NCBI GenBank assembly: GCA_022009795.1
Contig: CP091724.1
Coordinates: 1,649,501-1,713,500, forward strand
From: Anaerotruncus sp.
Lineage (GTDB): Bacteria > Bacillota > Clostridia > Oscillospirales > Acutalibacteraceae
Length of the DNA stretch: 64,000 nt
Direction: 5' to 3'
Part shown: one piece after another, positions 27,682 through 37,861 of the stretch
How positions within the stretch are numbered: the first letter of the stretch is position 1
Layout: each line of letters begins with the position of its first letter
Translations under genes and position numbers: made by a program
Notes under the pieces: model-generated
The model's input: only the letters and a program-made list of their open reading frames with translations
Told to the model about the DNA's origin: nothing
The model's database searches: none

Positions 27682-30446
27682 TCAGTTTTTCTTGGCCTGC
27701 TGTGCAAGCTTTTCCGGTGAGCCGCAGCATTTTTTGTATTTTTTGCCGCTGCCGCAGGGGCATGGGTCGTTGGGGCCCACCTTTTTGCCTTTTCTTACAG
27801 GCTCTTGCTTAACGGAATCATCGCCGCCCGAGGAGGTTGCCGTAACCTTTGCAACCGCCTTGCGCTCAACATCCTCTCTGCGCCTAACAACCGTTGTGAA
27901 CATCATCTGCACGGTGTTTTCGCGGATGGTTGCCGTCATTTCGTCAAACATATCATAGGATTCCATTCTGAATGCCACAACGGGATCCTGCTGTGCATAG
28001 GAGCGAAGATGGATGCCCTCTTTAAGATCGTCCATCGCGTCAATGTGATCCATCCAAAGTGAGTCAACATTGTGAAGCAGAATTTTTCTTGAAAGATCTT
28101 TGTAAATTTCGTCGCCGAAAAGCTCTCTTCTTTCATCAAGCTTCTTTCTGCCGATTTCTTTAAGCATTTCAACGATTTCGTCAAAGCTTAAATCGTCAAG
28201 CTTTGCAAGCTCTTCCTCGTTGAGCAGCCAGCCCTTGTATTTTTTTCTTTAAGGCCGTTAAGGTTCCAATCCGCCTTGTGTGCGTCTTTTGCACAGTAAA
28301 CGGGCACATTGGCTTCAATGCTGGTGTCGAGCATGTCGATAATCTTGTCGGAAAGATCCATTCCGTCAAGCACCATATCGCGCTGCTTGTAAATAAGCTC
28401 GCGCTGGCGGTTCATAACATCGTCGTATTGCAGGGTTTGCTTTCTGATTGCAAAGTTTCTGCCTTCAACCTTCTTTTGTGAGGATTCAACGGTGTTTGAA
28501 ATCATTTTGCTTTCAATCGGCATATCCTCGTCAACCTTAAGCCTTGCCAAAACGGCTTTCATTCTGTCGCCGCCGAAAAGGCGCATAAGATCGTCTTCCG
28601 TGGAGAGGAAGAATTGCGATTTACCGGGATCGCCCTGCCTTCCGGCACGGCCGCGAAGCTGATTGTCTATACGGCGCGAATCGTGGCGCTCGGTGCCCAA
28701 AATAAACAGGCCGCCCGCCTCGCGAACCTTATCGGCTTCGTCTTTAATCTGCTCTTTGTATTTGTTTTCAAGCTCTTGGAATTTTGCCCTTGCCTCAAGG
28801 ATTTCTTCATCCTCGGTTTCGGCAAAGCCCTTTGCCTCGGCAATAAGCTCCTCGGGGTATTGCAGCTTTTTCATTTCGGCAGTTGCCAAAAATTCTGCGT
28901 TACCGCCAAGCATAATGTCGGTTCCGCGCCCCGCCATGTTTGTGGCGATGGTTACGGCGCCGAGCTTGCCTGCCTGCGCAATTATTTCAGCCTCGCGCTC
29001 GTGATTCTTTGCGTTGAGCACATTGTGCTTAATGCCTTCCTTTTTAAGCATTTTTGAAAGAATTTCGCTCTTTTCGATGCTGATTGTGCCCACAAGGATA
29101 GGCTGGTTGTTTTCGTGTGTTTCCTTGATTTGCTGAATGATGTGCTTGTATTTCGCTCTTTCCGTTTGGAAAATAACATCGGGCAAATCCTTGCGGATAA
29201 GCGGCTTGTTTGTGGGGATTTCAACAACATCCAGCTTGTAGATTTCGCTGAATTCCTGCGATTCGGTGGATGCCGTACCCGTCATACCGGAAAGCTTTTT
29301 GTAAAGGCGGAAATAGTTTTGGAAGGTGATGGTGGCAAGCGTTTTGCTTTCGTGCTCAACCTTAACGCCCTCTTTTGCCTCGATGGCCTGGTGCAAGCCG
29401 TCGTTGTATCTTCTGCCGAGCATAATACGGCCGGTAAATTCGTCAACGATAAGCACTTGGCCGTCCTTAACAACATAATCTATATCCCTGCGCATAACGC
29501 CGATTGCCTTGATTGCCTGGTTGATATGGTGAAGCAACGTTGTGTTTTCCATATCCATCAGGTTTTCAACGCCGAAATATTCCTCGGCTTTTTTAACGCC
29601 TCTTTGAGTAAGCGTTGCCGTGCGGGCTTTTTCGTCAACCACGAAATCGCCGTCATATGTGTCTTCAGTGTCCTGCTTTTCGTCCATCTGGGCAACCTTG
29701 TCCATTTTGAGGGTGCGCGCAAAATCGTTTGCCCTGCGGTAAAGGTCGGTGGATTGATCGCCGCGGCCGCTGATGATAAGTGGGGTTCGCGCCTCATCGA
29801 TAAGAATGGAGTCAACCTCGTCCACGATTGCGAAATTGTGGCCTCTTTGCACCTTTTGCTCTTTATAAAGCACCATGTTGTCTCTCAAATAATCGAAGCC
29901 CATTTCGTTGTTGGTGCCGTAGGTGATATCGCAGTTGTATGCCTCTTGGCGCTGCGCGTTTGTTTTTTCGTGAATGATAAGGCCTGCGCTGAGACCGAGG
30001 AAGCGGTAAAGCTTGCCCATCCATTCGCAGTCGCGCTTTGCAAGGTAATCGTTTACGGTAACGATATGCACGCCCTTGCCCTCAAGCGCGTTAAGGTAAG
30101 CCGGCAGAGTGGCCACAAGGGTTTTGCCTTCGCCGGTTTTCATTTCGGCAATTCTGCCCTGGTGCAGAATGATGCCGCCGATAATCTGCACATAAAAGTG
30201 CTTCATTCCGAGCACTCTCCACGCGCCCTCGCGGCAAACCGCGAAAGCATCGGGCAAAATATCGTCAAGCGTTTCGCCTGCGGCAAGCCTGTCTTTCAGA
30301 ATTTGTGTTTGGGAAACAAGCTCTTTGTCGCTCATTTTGCCGTATTTATCTTCAAGCGCCATAACCTTGTCTGCGGTTTTCTTTACCCGCTTAACTTCTT
30401 TTGCGGAATAATCGCCGAAGATAGCCGTTAAAAATTTATTTGCCAT
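27682..30446 (-). CDS. secA: Preprotein translocase ATPase SecA (one frameshift)
   Basis: Motor of the Sec pathway; pushes unfolded preproteins through SecYEG at the membrane. About 920 aa: MANKFLTAIFGDYSAKEV, Walker A AEMKTGEGKTLVATLPAYLN, DEVDSILIDEARTPLIISGR, ATNMAGRGTDIMLGGNAEF, QLRGRAGRQGDPGKSQFFLS, and a C-terminal SEC-C zinc motif DPCPCGSGKKYKKCCG. The only break is a T-run near 28246 (LKKKYKGWLLNEEELAKLD). The start at 30446 follows GAGGTG. Monocistronic as far as can be seen. Confidence 0.96.
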
Positions 30447-30540
30447 TATTACACCTCTGTTGAGTTATAGTTATTTTTTTCAAACTTATTAAATAATTAT
30501 TTTATCATACGCGGAGTATAAAGTCACGCTTTTTTTGCAT

Positions 30541-31140
30541 TTATTTGGCAATAATTTCTTTTATTGCTTTAAGAGCGCCGCCCGAAACGGCATTTTCGGC
30601 GTCTTCATCAAAGCCCAGCACAAGGCATCCGTCGCCCTGCGAAACGCTCAGGGTTATCGTTTGTTCGTCGCTTTGCATTCCGGCGGCGGAAATTTTATCC
30701 GTCAGCGTTTTCAAATTGGTGTCAAGCCAGCTGTTGTTGCTCAGGTTGCCGAGCAGCTGCATTGTGCTGTAGGTTCCCAAAAGCTCTTTGGTAAACGAAG
30801 CGGCAGGCTCGTATAAATCCTTGTTTTTAACGGAAACCGTCACCGTTTTTGCGTCAACATCGATTGATTTTTATCTCGTATGTTAAATTCTCGAAAATCG
30901 CCTTGCCCAAATCGGAAAATTGTGAGTGCGATTTCGCATAATTTATAATAACATTAAGCGTGGAGGAATCAACGAATTTTTTTCAAGCTTATCCGTGTCG
31001 AAATCCACAAGGGCGGCAAAAGCCGTTTCCGTTGTTTTTTTGATATTGTCCTCGGTTAAATCGGAGCTTGTTTTTGAGCAGGAGCAAAGCGTTGCTCCCA
31101 AAAGAACTATGCAAAGAATTGCCGAAATCATTTTTTTCAT
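30541..31140 (-). CDS. Small lipoprotein of unknown function (frameshifted)
   Basis: MKKMISAILCIVLLGATLCS with a lipobox Cys, then about 175 aa: TTETAFAALVDFDTDKLEKF, VSVKNKDLYEPAASFTKELL, LDTNLKTLTDKISAAGMQSD, and a C-terminus GALKAIKEIIAK. It resembles clostridial DUF5105/DUF4878-like lipoproteins in size and pattern, but I cannot assign it. Breaks in T7 near 30975 and T5 near 30870. It would be held at the outer face of the membrane. It ends 94 bp upstream of secA and has no other partner. Confidence 0.6.
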
Positions 31141-31447
31141 TGTCGTTGCCGCCTTTCGCGAATTATTTAAATTTTTCTTAATATTTTTCTGAGCCGTTTT
31201 TTTATCGGCATAGAGTATTATATATAAACGCCGCCGTTTTTTCAACATTTGGGCGCAATTGTTAATAAAAAGATTTGAATTGTTGAAATAAAGAATTTGT
31301 TTTTTTCGCCGCCGGTTTTTTTGCCGCAAAGGCGTTTATTGCCGCCGGAGCGGAGCAAAATATATGTAAATTGCACGAAAAATGCGGCGAAACAATGCCG
31401 TTTTTCTATAAAAAGTATCAAAATTATTAAAAATCACGCGATATAAA

Positions 31448-31476
31448 TTGCATATCAGGTGCACATATGGTATAAT
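31448..31476 (+). promoter_or_regulatory. Promoter of the phosphoglycosyl transferase gene
   Basis: TTGCAT (31448-31453), 17 bp, TATAAT (31471-31476). The rest of 31141-31662 is AT-rich and gene-free apart from the leader hairpins. Confidence 0.65.
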
Positions 31477-31507
31477 TGGGAAAAATTATGTGCATATATG
31501 GCATATT

Positions 31508-31544
31508 GCGGCTTTTTTGCCGCTTTTTCGGCGCGCTTTGCGCC
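31508..31544 (+). promoter_or_regulatory. Leader hairpins, possible attenuator
   Basis: In the roughly 180-nt leader, GCGGC-T6-GCCGC is followed by T5 (31508-31528), like an intrinsic terminator, and then GGCGC/GCGCC (31530-31544). Premature termination ahead of the transferase gene is possible. Confidence 0.35.
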
Positions 31545-31662
31545 TTTGTTAATTTGCAATTTAATATTCAAACAATAAAAATGATAATCAAGACTTATAA
31601 ATGAATTTCCTGCAAAGGGGGAATATTAAAGGGCTGACTTCGCTTTGCGAAATGCCGTTGTT

Positions 31663-32280
31663 ATGAAAGCTTTTTTTAAAAAATGGTTTGCGCCTATCAA
31701 GTTTAAGCGCCTTTTTGATATAGTGGTGTCGTTTCTTGCGCTGGTTATTCTTTCGCCGCTGTTTCTTGTTATCTGCGTTATAAATTTCTTCACGCCGGAC
31801 ACAAGTGTTTTCTTCAGCCACGAAAGAAGAGGTCGCAAGGGCAAGCCTTTCAAAATATATAAATTCCAAACAATGAAAAACAATACTCCCAACTGCGCAA
31901 CGGGCGAGCTTGAAAACCCCGAGCAATATATCACGAAATTCGGCAGGTTTTTGCGCAAAACAAGCCTTGATGAATTGCCGCAGCTTTGGAATATTTTGAA
32001 AGGCGATATGAGCTTTGTGGGCCCGCGCCCGCTTATATCAAGCGAAATCAGGGCGCACAGAATGCGCCTAGAATACGGCGTTTACCGCTTTCGCCCCGGC
32101 CTTACCGGCCTTGCTCAAATTAAGGGAAGAGACAGTATTTCCCTTATGAAAAAAATGAAATACGATAAGCTTTATTGCGATAATTGGAGCCTTAAACTCG
32201 ATTTAACGATTCTGCTGCAATCCGTTGGCGTTTGCATCAGGCAGGAGGGCTTCCACGAGGGCATTTATCACCGCAGATGA
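31663..32280 (+). CDS. Polyprenyl-phosphate sugar-1-phosphate transferase (monotopic PGT)
   Basis: Intact 205 aa, PF02397 family. It moves a sugar-1-phosphate from a nucleotide sugar to undecaprenyl phosphate, starting glycan assembly. One membrane-embedded helix (LFDIVVSFLALVILSPLFLV), then FFSHERRGRKGKPFKIYKFQ, the catalytic Asp-Glu in TSLDELPQLWNILKGDMSFV, GPRPL, and YRFRPGLTGLAQIKGR. The short form resembles PglC/EpsL. ATG at 31663 is used; the ribosome site is weak. No glycosyltransferases follow; the next gene, 45 bp on, is a beta-galactosidase, an odd partner. Confidence 0.88.
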   Translation: MKAFFKKWFAPIKFKRLFDIVVSFLALVILSPLFLVICVINFFTPDTSVFFSHERRGRKGKPFKIYKFQTMKNNTPNCATGELENPEQYITKFGRFLRKTSLDELPQLWNILKGDMSFVGPRPLISSEIRAHRMRLEYGVYRFRPGLTGLAQIKGRDSISLMKKMKYDKLYCDNWSLKLDLTILLQSVGVCIRQEGFHEGIYHRR

Positions 32281-32325
32281 TGCCTTGCCAATAATTCGGC
32301 ACCTTGCCGAAACGGAGATGTGATA

Positions 32326-35300
32326 ATGGAAAGAAATTTTGTTGACGGATATTTGGAATGGCAGTCAGATCCAGAAATAACTGGGGTAAACAAGCTGCCG
32401 CAGCATGCAAATTTAATGCCTTATTCGGATTTTGAAGAGGCAAAAAAATGCAATCGCCTTGAATCCTCCTGCTGCCGCCTTTTAAACGGCAAATGGAAAT
32501 TCAAGCTCTATAAAAACTATGCTTACAGACCTACGGATTTTGCTCAGCCGCATTATGATGCGCATAATTGGGACAGTGTTATCGTTCCCGGTTCGTGGAC
32601 AATGCAGGGCTACGACCAAAATCAGTATTGCAATGTTCGTTATCCATGGGAGGGGCACGAGGATATCTGCCCGCCGAATGCACCCACAAAGCACAATCCC
32701 GTGGGCTGCTATCTTAAAAAAATTTATATCAACAAATCCGTGCTTTCCAAAAGAGTTGTTATTTGCTTTGACGGCGTTGAAGCCGCGTTTTATCTTTATG
32801 TAAACGGCGAAAGGGTGGGCTATTCAGAATCCTCATTTAACTGCAGCGAATTTGATATTTCCCGCTATCTTGTTGAGGGCTCAAATGTTATCGGCGTTGA
32901 GGTTTACCGCTGGTGCACGGGCAGCTGGCTTGAATGCCAGGATATGTGGCGCATGGCGGGCATTTTCAGAGATGTTTATATTTACACCACCGAGCGCGAA
33001 TATATTCGCGACTATATCATAAATGCCGTGCCGAGCGAAACGCTTGCGGACGGTTATTTTGATGTTATCGTTAAAACAAACGGCGCTTATGAAGGGCTTT
33101 CGATTGATTTAAGCATTCTTGATGAAAACGGCGAAACCGTTGCGATAGACAGCCGCTATGCAAATGAAGATAATGTTACCCCGCTTAAAGCAATCGTAAC
33201 GGGCGCAAAGCTTTGGAGCGCAGAGGCTCCCAATCTTTACACACTTGTGATCACTCTTAAAAACAACGGAATTCCAACCGAATATTTAAGCACGAAATTC
33301 GGCTTCAGAAAGGTTGAAATTAAGGACGGCATTATTCGCATAAACGGCGAAAGGGTTGTGTTTAAGGGCACAAATCGCCACGAATTCGATTGCCGCCTCG
33401 GCCGCGTTATGACCGAGGAAACCATGCTTAAAGATATTTTGCTTATGAAGCAAAACAACATCAATGCCGTGCGCACCTCGCACTATCCCAACTGCGTGCG
33501 CTGGCTTGAACTTTGCGATGAATACGGTCTTTATGTTATTGATGAAAATAATATGGAAAGCCACGGCACAAACCGCTCGCGCATAATCGGCTGCCCGCAA
33601 ATTCCGGGTTCGCGCCCCGAATGGGAAAAGGCGTGCATGGAGCGCATAAAGGCGCTTTATAACCGCGATAAAAACCGCACCTGCGTTGTGTGCTGGAGCC
33701 TCGGCAACGAAAGCCTCGGCGGCGAAATTCCGAAAAAAATGTATAAATGGATTAAAGAACAGGATCCCTCGCGCTTTGTTCATTTTGAATGTGCCGGCGA
33801 TCCGAATGAAAAAAACCTTTCCGATGTACAGTCGCATATGTATGCAAAGCCATGGGATTGCGAGGAATATGCCGTAACGCAAAGAGACGGCAGGCCTTAT
33901 ATCCTTTGCGAATTCACTCACGCCATGGGCAATTCCTGCGGCTCAACCCAGGAATACACCTATCTTTGGGATAAATATCCCTGCTTGCAGGGCGGCTTCG
34001 TTTGGGATTGGGTTGATCAGGCGATTATGACAACGGATGAAAACGGCACAGAATATCTTGCCTACGGCGGTGATTTCGGCGATGAGCCTAACGACGGCCA
34101 TTTCTGCGGAAACGGGCTTTTGTTTGCAGATCGTACCCCCACCCCGAAGCTTTACGAAATCAAAAAGCTTTATCAAAATGTTGATTTCAAAGCAATAGAC
34201 GCCGAAAAAAAGGCGTTATCGAAATAAAAAAACAAATTTCTTTTTCGATGATTTAAGCGAATATGAGTTTTATTGGTGCCAGTGCTCGGATAAGGGCGTG
34301 CTGCGCGAGGGCACGGTTGATGTAAGAATCAAGCCGGGCACCAAAGCGGTTGTTGATTTGGAATTAAACAGAATAACAAACACGGAATGCTATCTTAACC
34401 TTGCGCTTCGCACCAAGGAGGATAATGCTTGGAGCAAGGCGGGGCACATCGTTGCCGATGAACAGTTTGTTATAAATGAATTTGAAAACACATATGATGA
34501 ATTGGAGCCCGGCGAGGAGCTTGTGGTGGCCGATACATATGGCTCGCTTCGTATTTTTACGGAGGATATAAACATCCGCTTTGAAAGGCGCGAACGCAAT
34601 CAGCTTTATTCCGTTAAGGTTGGCGGCGAGGAGCTGCTTGCCGCACCCGTTCGCCTTAATTTCTGGCGTGCGCTCACGGATAACGACAGAGGAAACAGAG
34701 CAGGCTCAAGACTCGGCTGCTGGCGCGACGCGGGCAATGCCCCCGGAATTTACAACAACACCAAATTCTCGATTGAGGGCTATAAAATTCTTGAAAACGG
34801 CAAAAAGGTTATCGTCACCTGCGGCGCAACCGTTTGCACTCAGCCGGAATCGAAGGCAATAATGATTTACACAATCACTTCAAACGGAATAGAGGTTGAT
34901 ATGCAGTTCAGAGCGGGCGAGGGCCTGCCGGAAATTCCGGAGGTTTCAATGCTGTTTGAGCTGCCCGGTGATTTTGAAAACATCACTTATCTCGGCGCCG
35001 GCCCGTTTGAAAATTATATAGACAGAAAATGCGCCGCTCAAATCGGGCTTTATAATGACACCGTAACGAATATGTACACGGATTATCTGAAGCCCCAGGA
35101 ATGCGGAAACCGCACCGGTGTGCGCTATGCCACGCTGGTCGGCAACAAAAAGGCAATCACATTCATTGCCGAGCCGGTTATGGAATTTAACGCAAGCCAT
35201 TATCTGCCGATGCAGCTTGAAAACGCTTGGCACAAAAAGGAATTGCCGCAAAGCGATAAAACAATAGTTCGCGTTATCGCGCGCCAGCAGGGCGTCGGCG

Positions 35301-35389
35301 GGTACGACAGTTGGGGAGCAACCTGCAACGAGCTTTATATGAATAAATCGGATAAGCTCTATCGCCTTAAATTCCAAATCAGATTTTGA
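32326..35389 (+). CDS. lacZ: Beta-galactosidase, GH2 LacZ type (one frameshift)
   Basis: About 1020 aa. It hydrolyses lactose and related beta-galactosides. Jelly-roll start (LLNGKWKFKLYKNYAYRP, WTMQGYDQNQYCNVRYPW), then the TIM barrel: FKGTNRHEFDCRLGRVMTEE, acid/base Glu in CWSLGNESLGG, nucleophile Glu in ILCEFTHAMGNSCG, GGFVWDWVDQAI; then the C-terminal Bgal_small_N part (GAGPFENYIDRK, YLKPQECGNRTGVRY). An A7 run near 34206 shifts the frame between AIDAEKK and FFDDLSEYEFYW. ATG at 32326 is 8 bp from GGAG. No signal peptide, so cytoplasmic. Confidence 0.94.
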
Positions 35390-35460
35390 TTTTGCCGTCG
35401 CGCGGCTCAAAGGCAAAAGCGAAACTTCTCAACAAAGAATTAAGAATTTTTTTAATATTC

Positions 35461-35488
35461 TTGACTTTTTTTGCGTTCGGAGTATAAT
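35461..35488 (+). promoter_or_regulatory. Promoter of the radical SAM gene
   Basis: TTGACT (35461-35466), 16 bp, TATAAT (35483-35488), 61 bp from the start codon. Confidence 0.7.
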
Positions 35489-35548
35489 ATTATTCGCTAA
35501 ATACTGTTTATTTTTGTTATAAATATTAAAGTAAAAGAGGATGAAGAA

Positions 35549-36981
35549 ATGAGTTCTTTTAAGGAAGCCGCTATGTCTTTTGCGGTAAAAAAAGCAGTTA
35601 AATACGCTCGCAAGGATTTCGATAAGAATGCGCCCAAAATCCTTTCATTGTTGGAAGCGGCGGATGTTAAAAAGGTAAACAGAACCACTTATGCCGGCCT
35701 GCACAAGGTGCTTGACGATCCCGAAAACAACTGGATGAAATTTGCCAAATCTCTTGTGTGCGACACTAATGAGCACACCCTTGAAAAAATGATTCCGCCC
35801 ATGATGAATGTGGCAATCAACAGCTATTCCAAAAGAATGGAAAGCATTGAAAAGTATGGCTGCAATGTGCCTTGGGCAATTCTTATGGACCCCACGGCTG
35901 CCTGCAATCTTAAATGCATTGGCTGCTGGGCTGCGGAATACGGCCATTCAAGCCAGCTGTCTTATGATGATTTAACAAGAATTATCAATCAGGGCAAAGA
36001 GCTTGGCACTTATATGTATCTTTACACAGGCGGCGAGCCCACAATGCGCAGAAAGGATCTTATGCGCATATGCCGCGAAAATCCGGATTGCATTTTCATG
36101 AGCTTCACAAACGGCACTTTGATTGACGACAGTTTTGCAGACGAAATCGGCGATGTCGGCAACTTCTTCCCGGCGTTCTCAATTGAAGGCTATGAAGAGG
36201 AAAACGATTTCCGCCGCGGCCAGGGCACATTTAAAAAGTGCACCGCAGCTATGAAAAGGCTTAAAGACAGAGGTATTCCTTTCGGCGCTTCTCTTTGCTA
36301 CACAAGCAAAAACACCGACTTGCTTTCCTCGGATGAATATATGGATTGGCTTATCGATCAGGGCGTTAAGTTTGCGTGGTTCTTCACATATATGCCCACG
36401 GGCAACGGCGCCGTAACGGATCTTATGGTTTCTGCCGATCAGCGTGCCACAATGTATAAAAAAATGCACGAATGGCGCGAAACAAAGGCAATCTTTGCCC
36501 TTGATTTCTGGAACGACGGCGAATATGTTCAGGGCTGCATCGCAGGCGGCAGGCATTATTTCCACATCAATTCAAACGGTGATTGCGAGCCTTGTGCGTT
36601 TGTTCACTATTCAAATGTTAATATTAAAGAGCATTCCGTGCTTGAGGCTCTTCAAAGCCCGCTCTTTATGGAATATAAAAAAAGAACCAGCCCTTCAGCA
36701 ACAATATGCTTCGCCCTTGCCCCGTGCTTGATAACCCCGGCGCAATCAGCAAAATGGTGGCTGCTTCGGGCGCATATTCCACGGAAATGCAGCATCCCGA
36801 ATCTGCAAACGAATTGTTTGATAAAACAATCGAGCATGCAAAGCTTTGGAAAATCAAGGCGGATGAATTGTTTGACCGCAATGAATATATCGCAAAGCAT
36901 GTTAAGGATGAAAATATGTATAACTTTGAGAAAAGCGATGAAGAGCGCGATTTCTCCGAGTTTGTTAAAACAGAGGAATAA
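35549..36981 (+). CDS. Radical SAM protein with SPASM-like C-terminal cysteines (one frameshift)
   Basis: About 477 aa. After a 110-residue helical N-terminal part comes the radical SAM core: DPTAACNLKCIGCWAAEYGH (CxxxCxxC cluster), YLYTGGEPTMRRKDLMRICR, FPAFSIEGYEEENDFRRG. Later Cys residues in CIAGGRHYFHINSNGDCEPC and NMLRPCPVLDNP could bind a second cluster. A break near 36690 divides the frame; the rest reads to ERDFSEFVKTEE at 36981. The ribosome site AGAGGA is good. Similar rSAM proteins are frequent in gut Clostridia; no precursor peptide or partner enzyme lies nearby, so the substrate is unknown. Confidence 0.82.
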
Positions 36982-36998
36982 TTTAATATTCGTTTTCA

Positions 36999-37026
36999 AG
37001 GGCGTATCACGGCGATACGCCCTTTT
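36999..37026 (+). terminator. Terminator after the radical SAM gene
   Basis: AAGGGCGTATC and GATACGCCCTT around a short loop, followed by TT; 18 bp past the stop. Confidence 0.7.
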
Positions 37027-37158
37027 AAGCAGTTGAGAATAACACGCCGAAGCCGCGCTGAAAATGTGCTCGGCCTGCTTTCGGCTGCTAAAGCCGTGCG
37101 GGGAATGCTTAAAATCCGCCCTGCGGCAGATAATAAATCGGAAAGGCGATGAGATATT

Positions 37159-37749
37159 ATGCTTTTCGGCAAAAAAAGCGGCGCATATGATTATATAATA
37201 GCGGGGCTGGGCAATCCCGGTGCAAAGTATGAAATGACCCGCCACAACGCCGGCTTTCTTGCAATCGATATGCTTGCAATGAAGCAAAATAAGGAAATAA
37301 AGCGCCTTAAATTCCATGCGCTCACCTGCGATGCGGAAATAGAGGGCAAAAAATGCCTTTTGATGAAGCCGCAAACCTTTATGAATAATTCGGGCGAGGC
37401 AATCGGCGAGGCGGCAAAGTTCTATAAAATCCCGCCGCAAAATATTATTGTGCTTTCCGATGATATTTCGCTTGATGTGGGTAAAATCCGAATCAGGCGC
37501 AAGGGCTCGGCAGGCGGGCACAACGGATTAAAAAGCATTATCGCCCATCTTGGCAGCGAGGATTTTCCGCGCGTTAAAATCGGAGTGGGCAAAAAGCCGA
37601 ATGCTTATATGGATTTGGCGGATTGGGTGCTCGGCCGATTTCCGAAGGAGCTTGAGCCGCAGCTTAAAGAGGCTCTTGAAAATGCCGATGGCGCAATATC
37701 GCTTATCGTGCAGGATAAATTTGACCGTGCAATGAATCTTTATAACTGA
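37159..37749 (+). CDS. pth: Peptidyl-tRNA hydrolase
   Basis: Intact 196 aa. Releases tRNA from peptidyl-tRNA that drops off ribosomes. IIAGLGNPGAKYEMTRHNAG (catalytic His in RHNAGF), MKPQTFMNNSGEAI, VLSDDISLDVGKIRIRRKGS, AGGHNGLKSII, FPRVKIGVGK. It starts at ATG 37159 with GGCGATGAG upstream. mfd follows 112 bp later, the arrangement seen in Bacillus and many Firmicutes (spoVC/pth-mfd). Confidence 0.95.
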   Translation: MLFGKKSGAYDYIIAGLGNPGAKYEMTRHNAGFLAIDMLAMKQNKEIKRLKFHALTCDAEIEGKKCLLMKPQTFMNNSGEAIGEAAKFYKIPPQNIIVLSDDISLDVGKIRIRRKGSAGGHNGLKSIIAHLGSEDFPRVKIGVGKKPNAYMDLADWVLGRFPKELEPQLKEALENADGAISLIVQDKFDRAMNLYN

Positions 37750-37861
37750 TTAAAGGCTCGGTAAGCGCCGCTTCGGAGTTTGCAGAGAAATATTATTTTA
37801 AAGGCGGTTTAAACTGCATTTTTAAATCATAAACTTGAAAAATATTTAAAGGAAAAAAACT

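Noticed and set aside
29115..30431. 438-codon plus-strand frame inside secA
   Set aside because: Fully antisense to intact SecA motifs, without ribosome site or recognisable domain.
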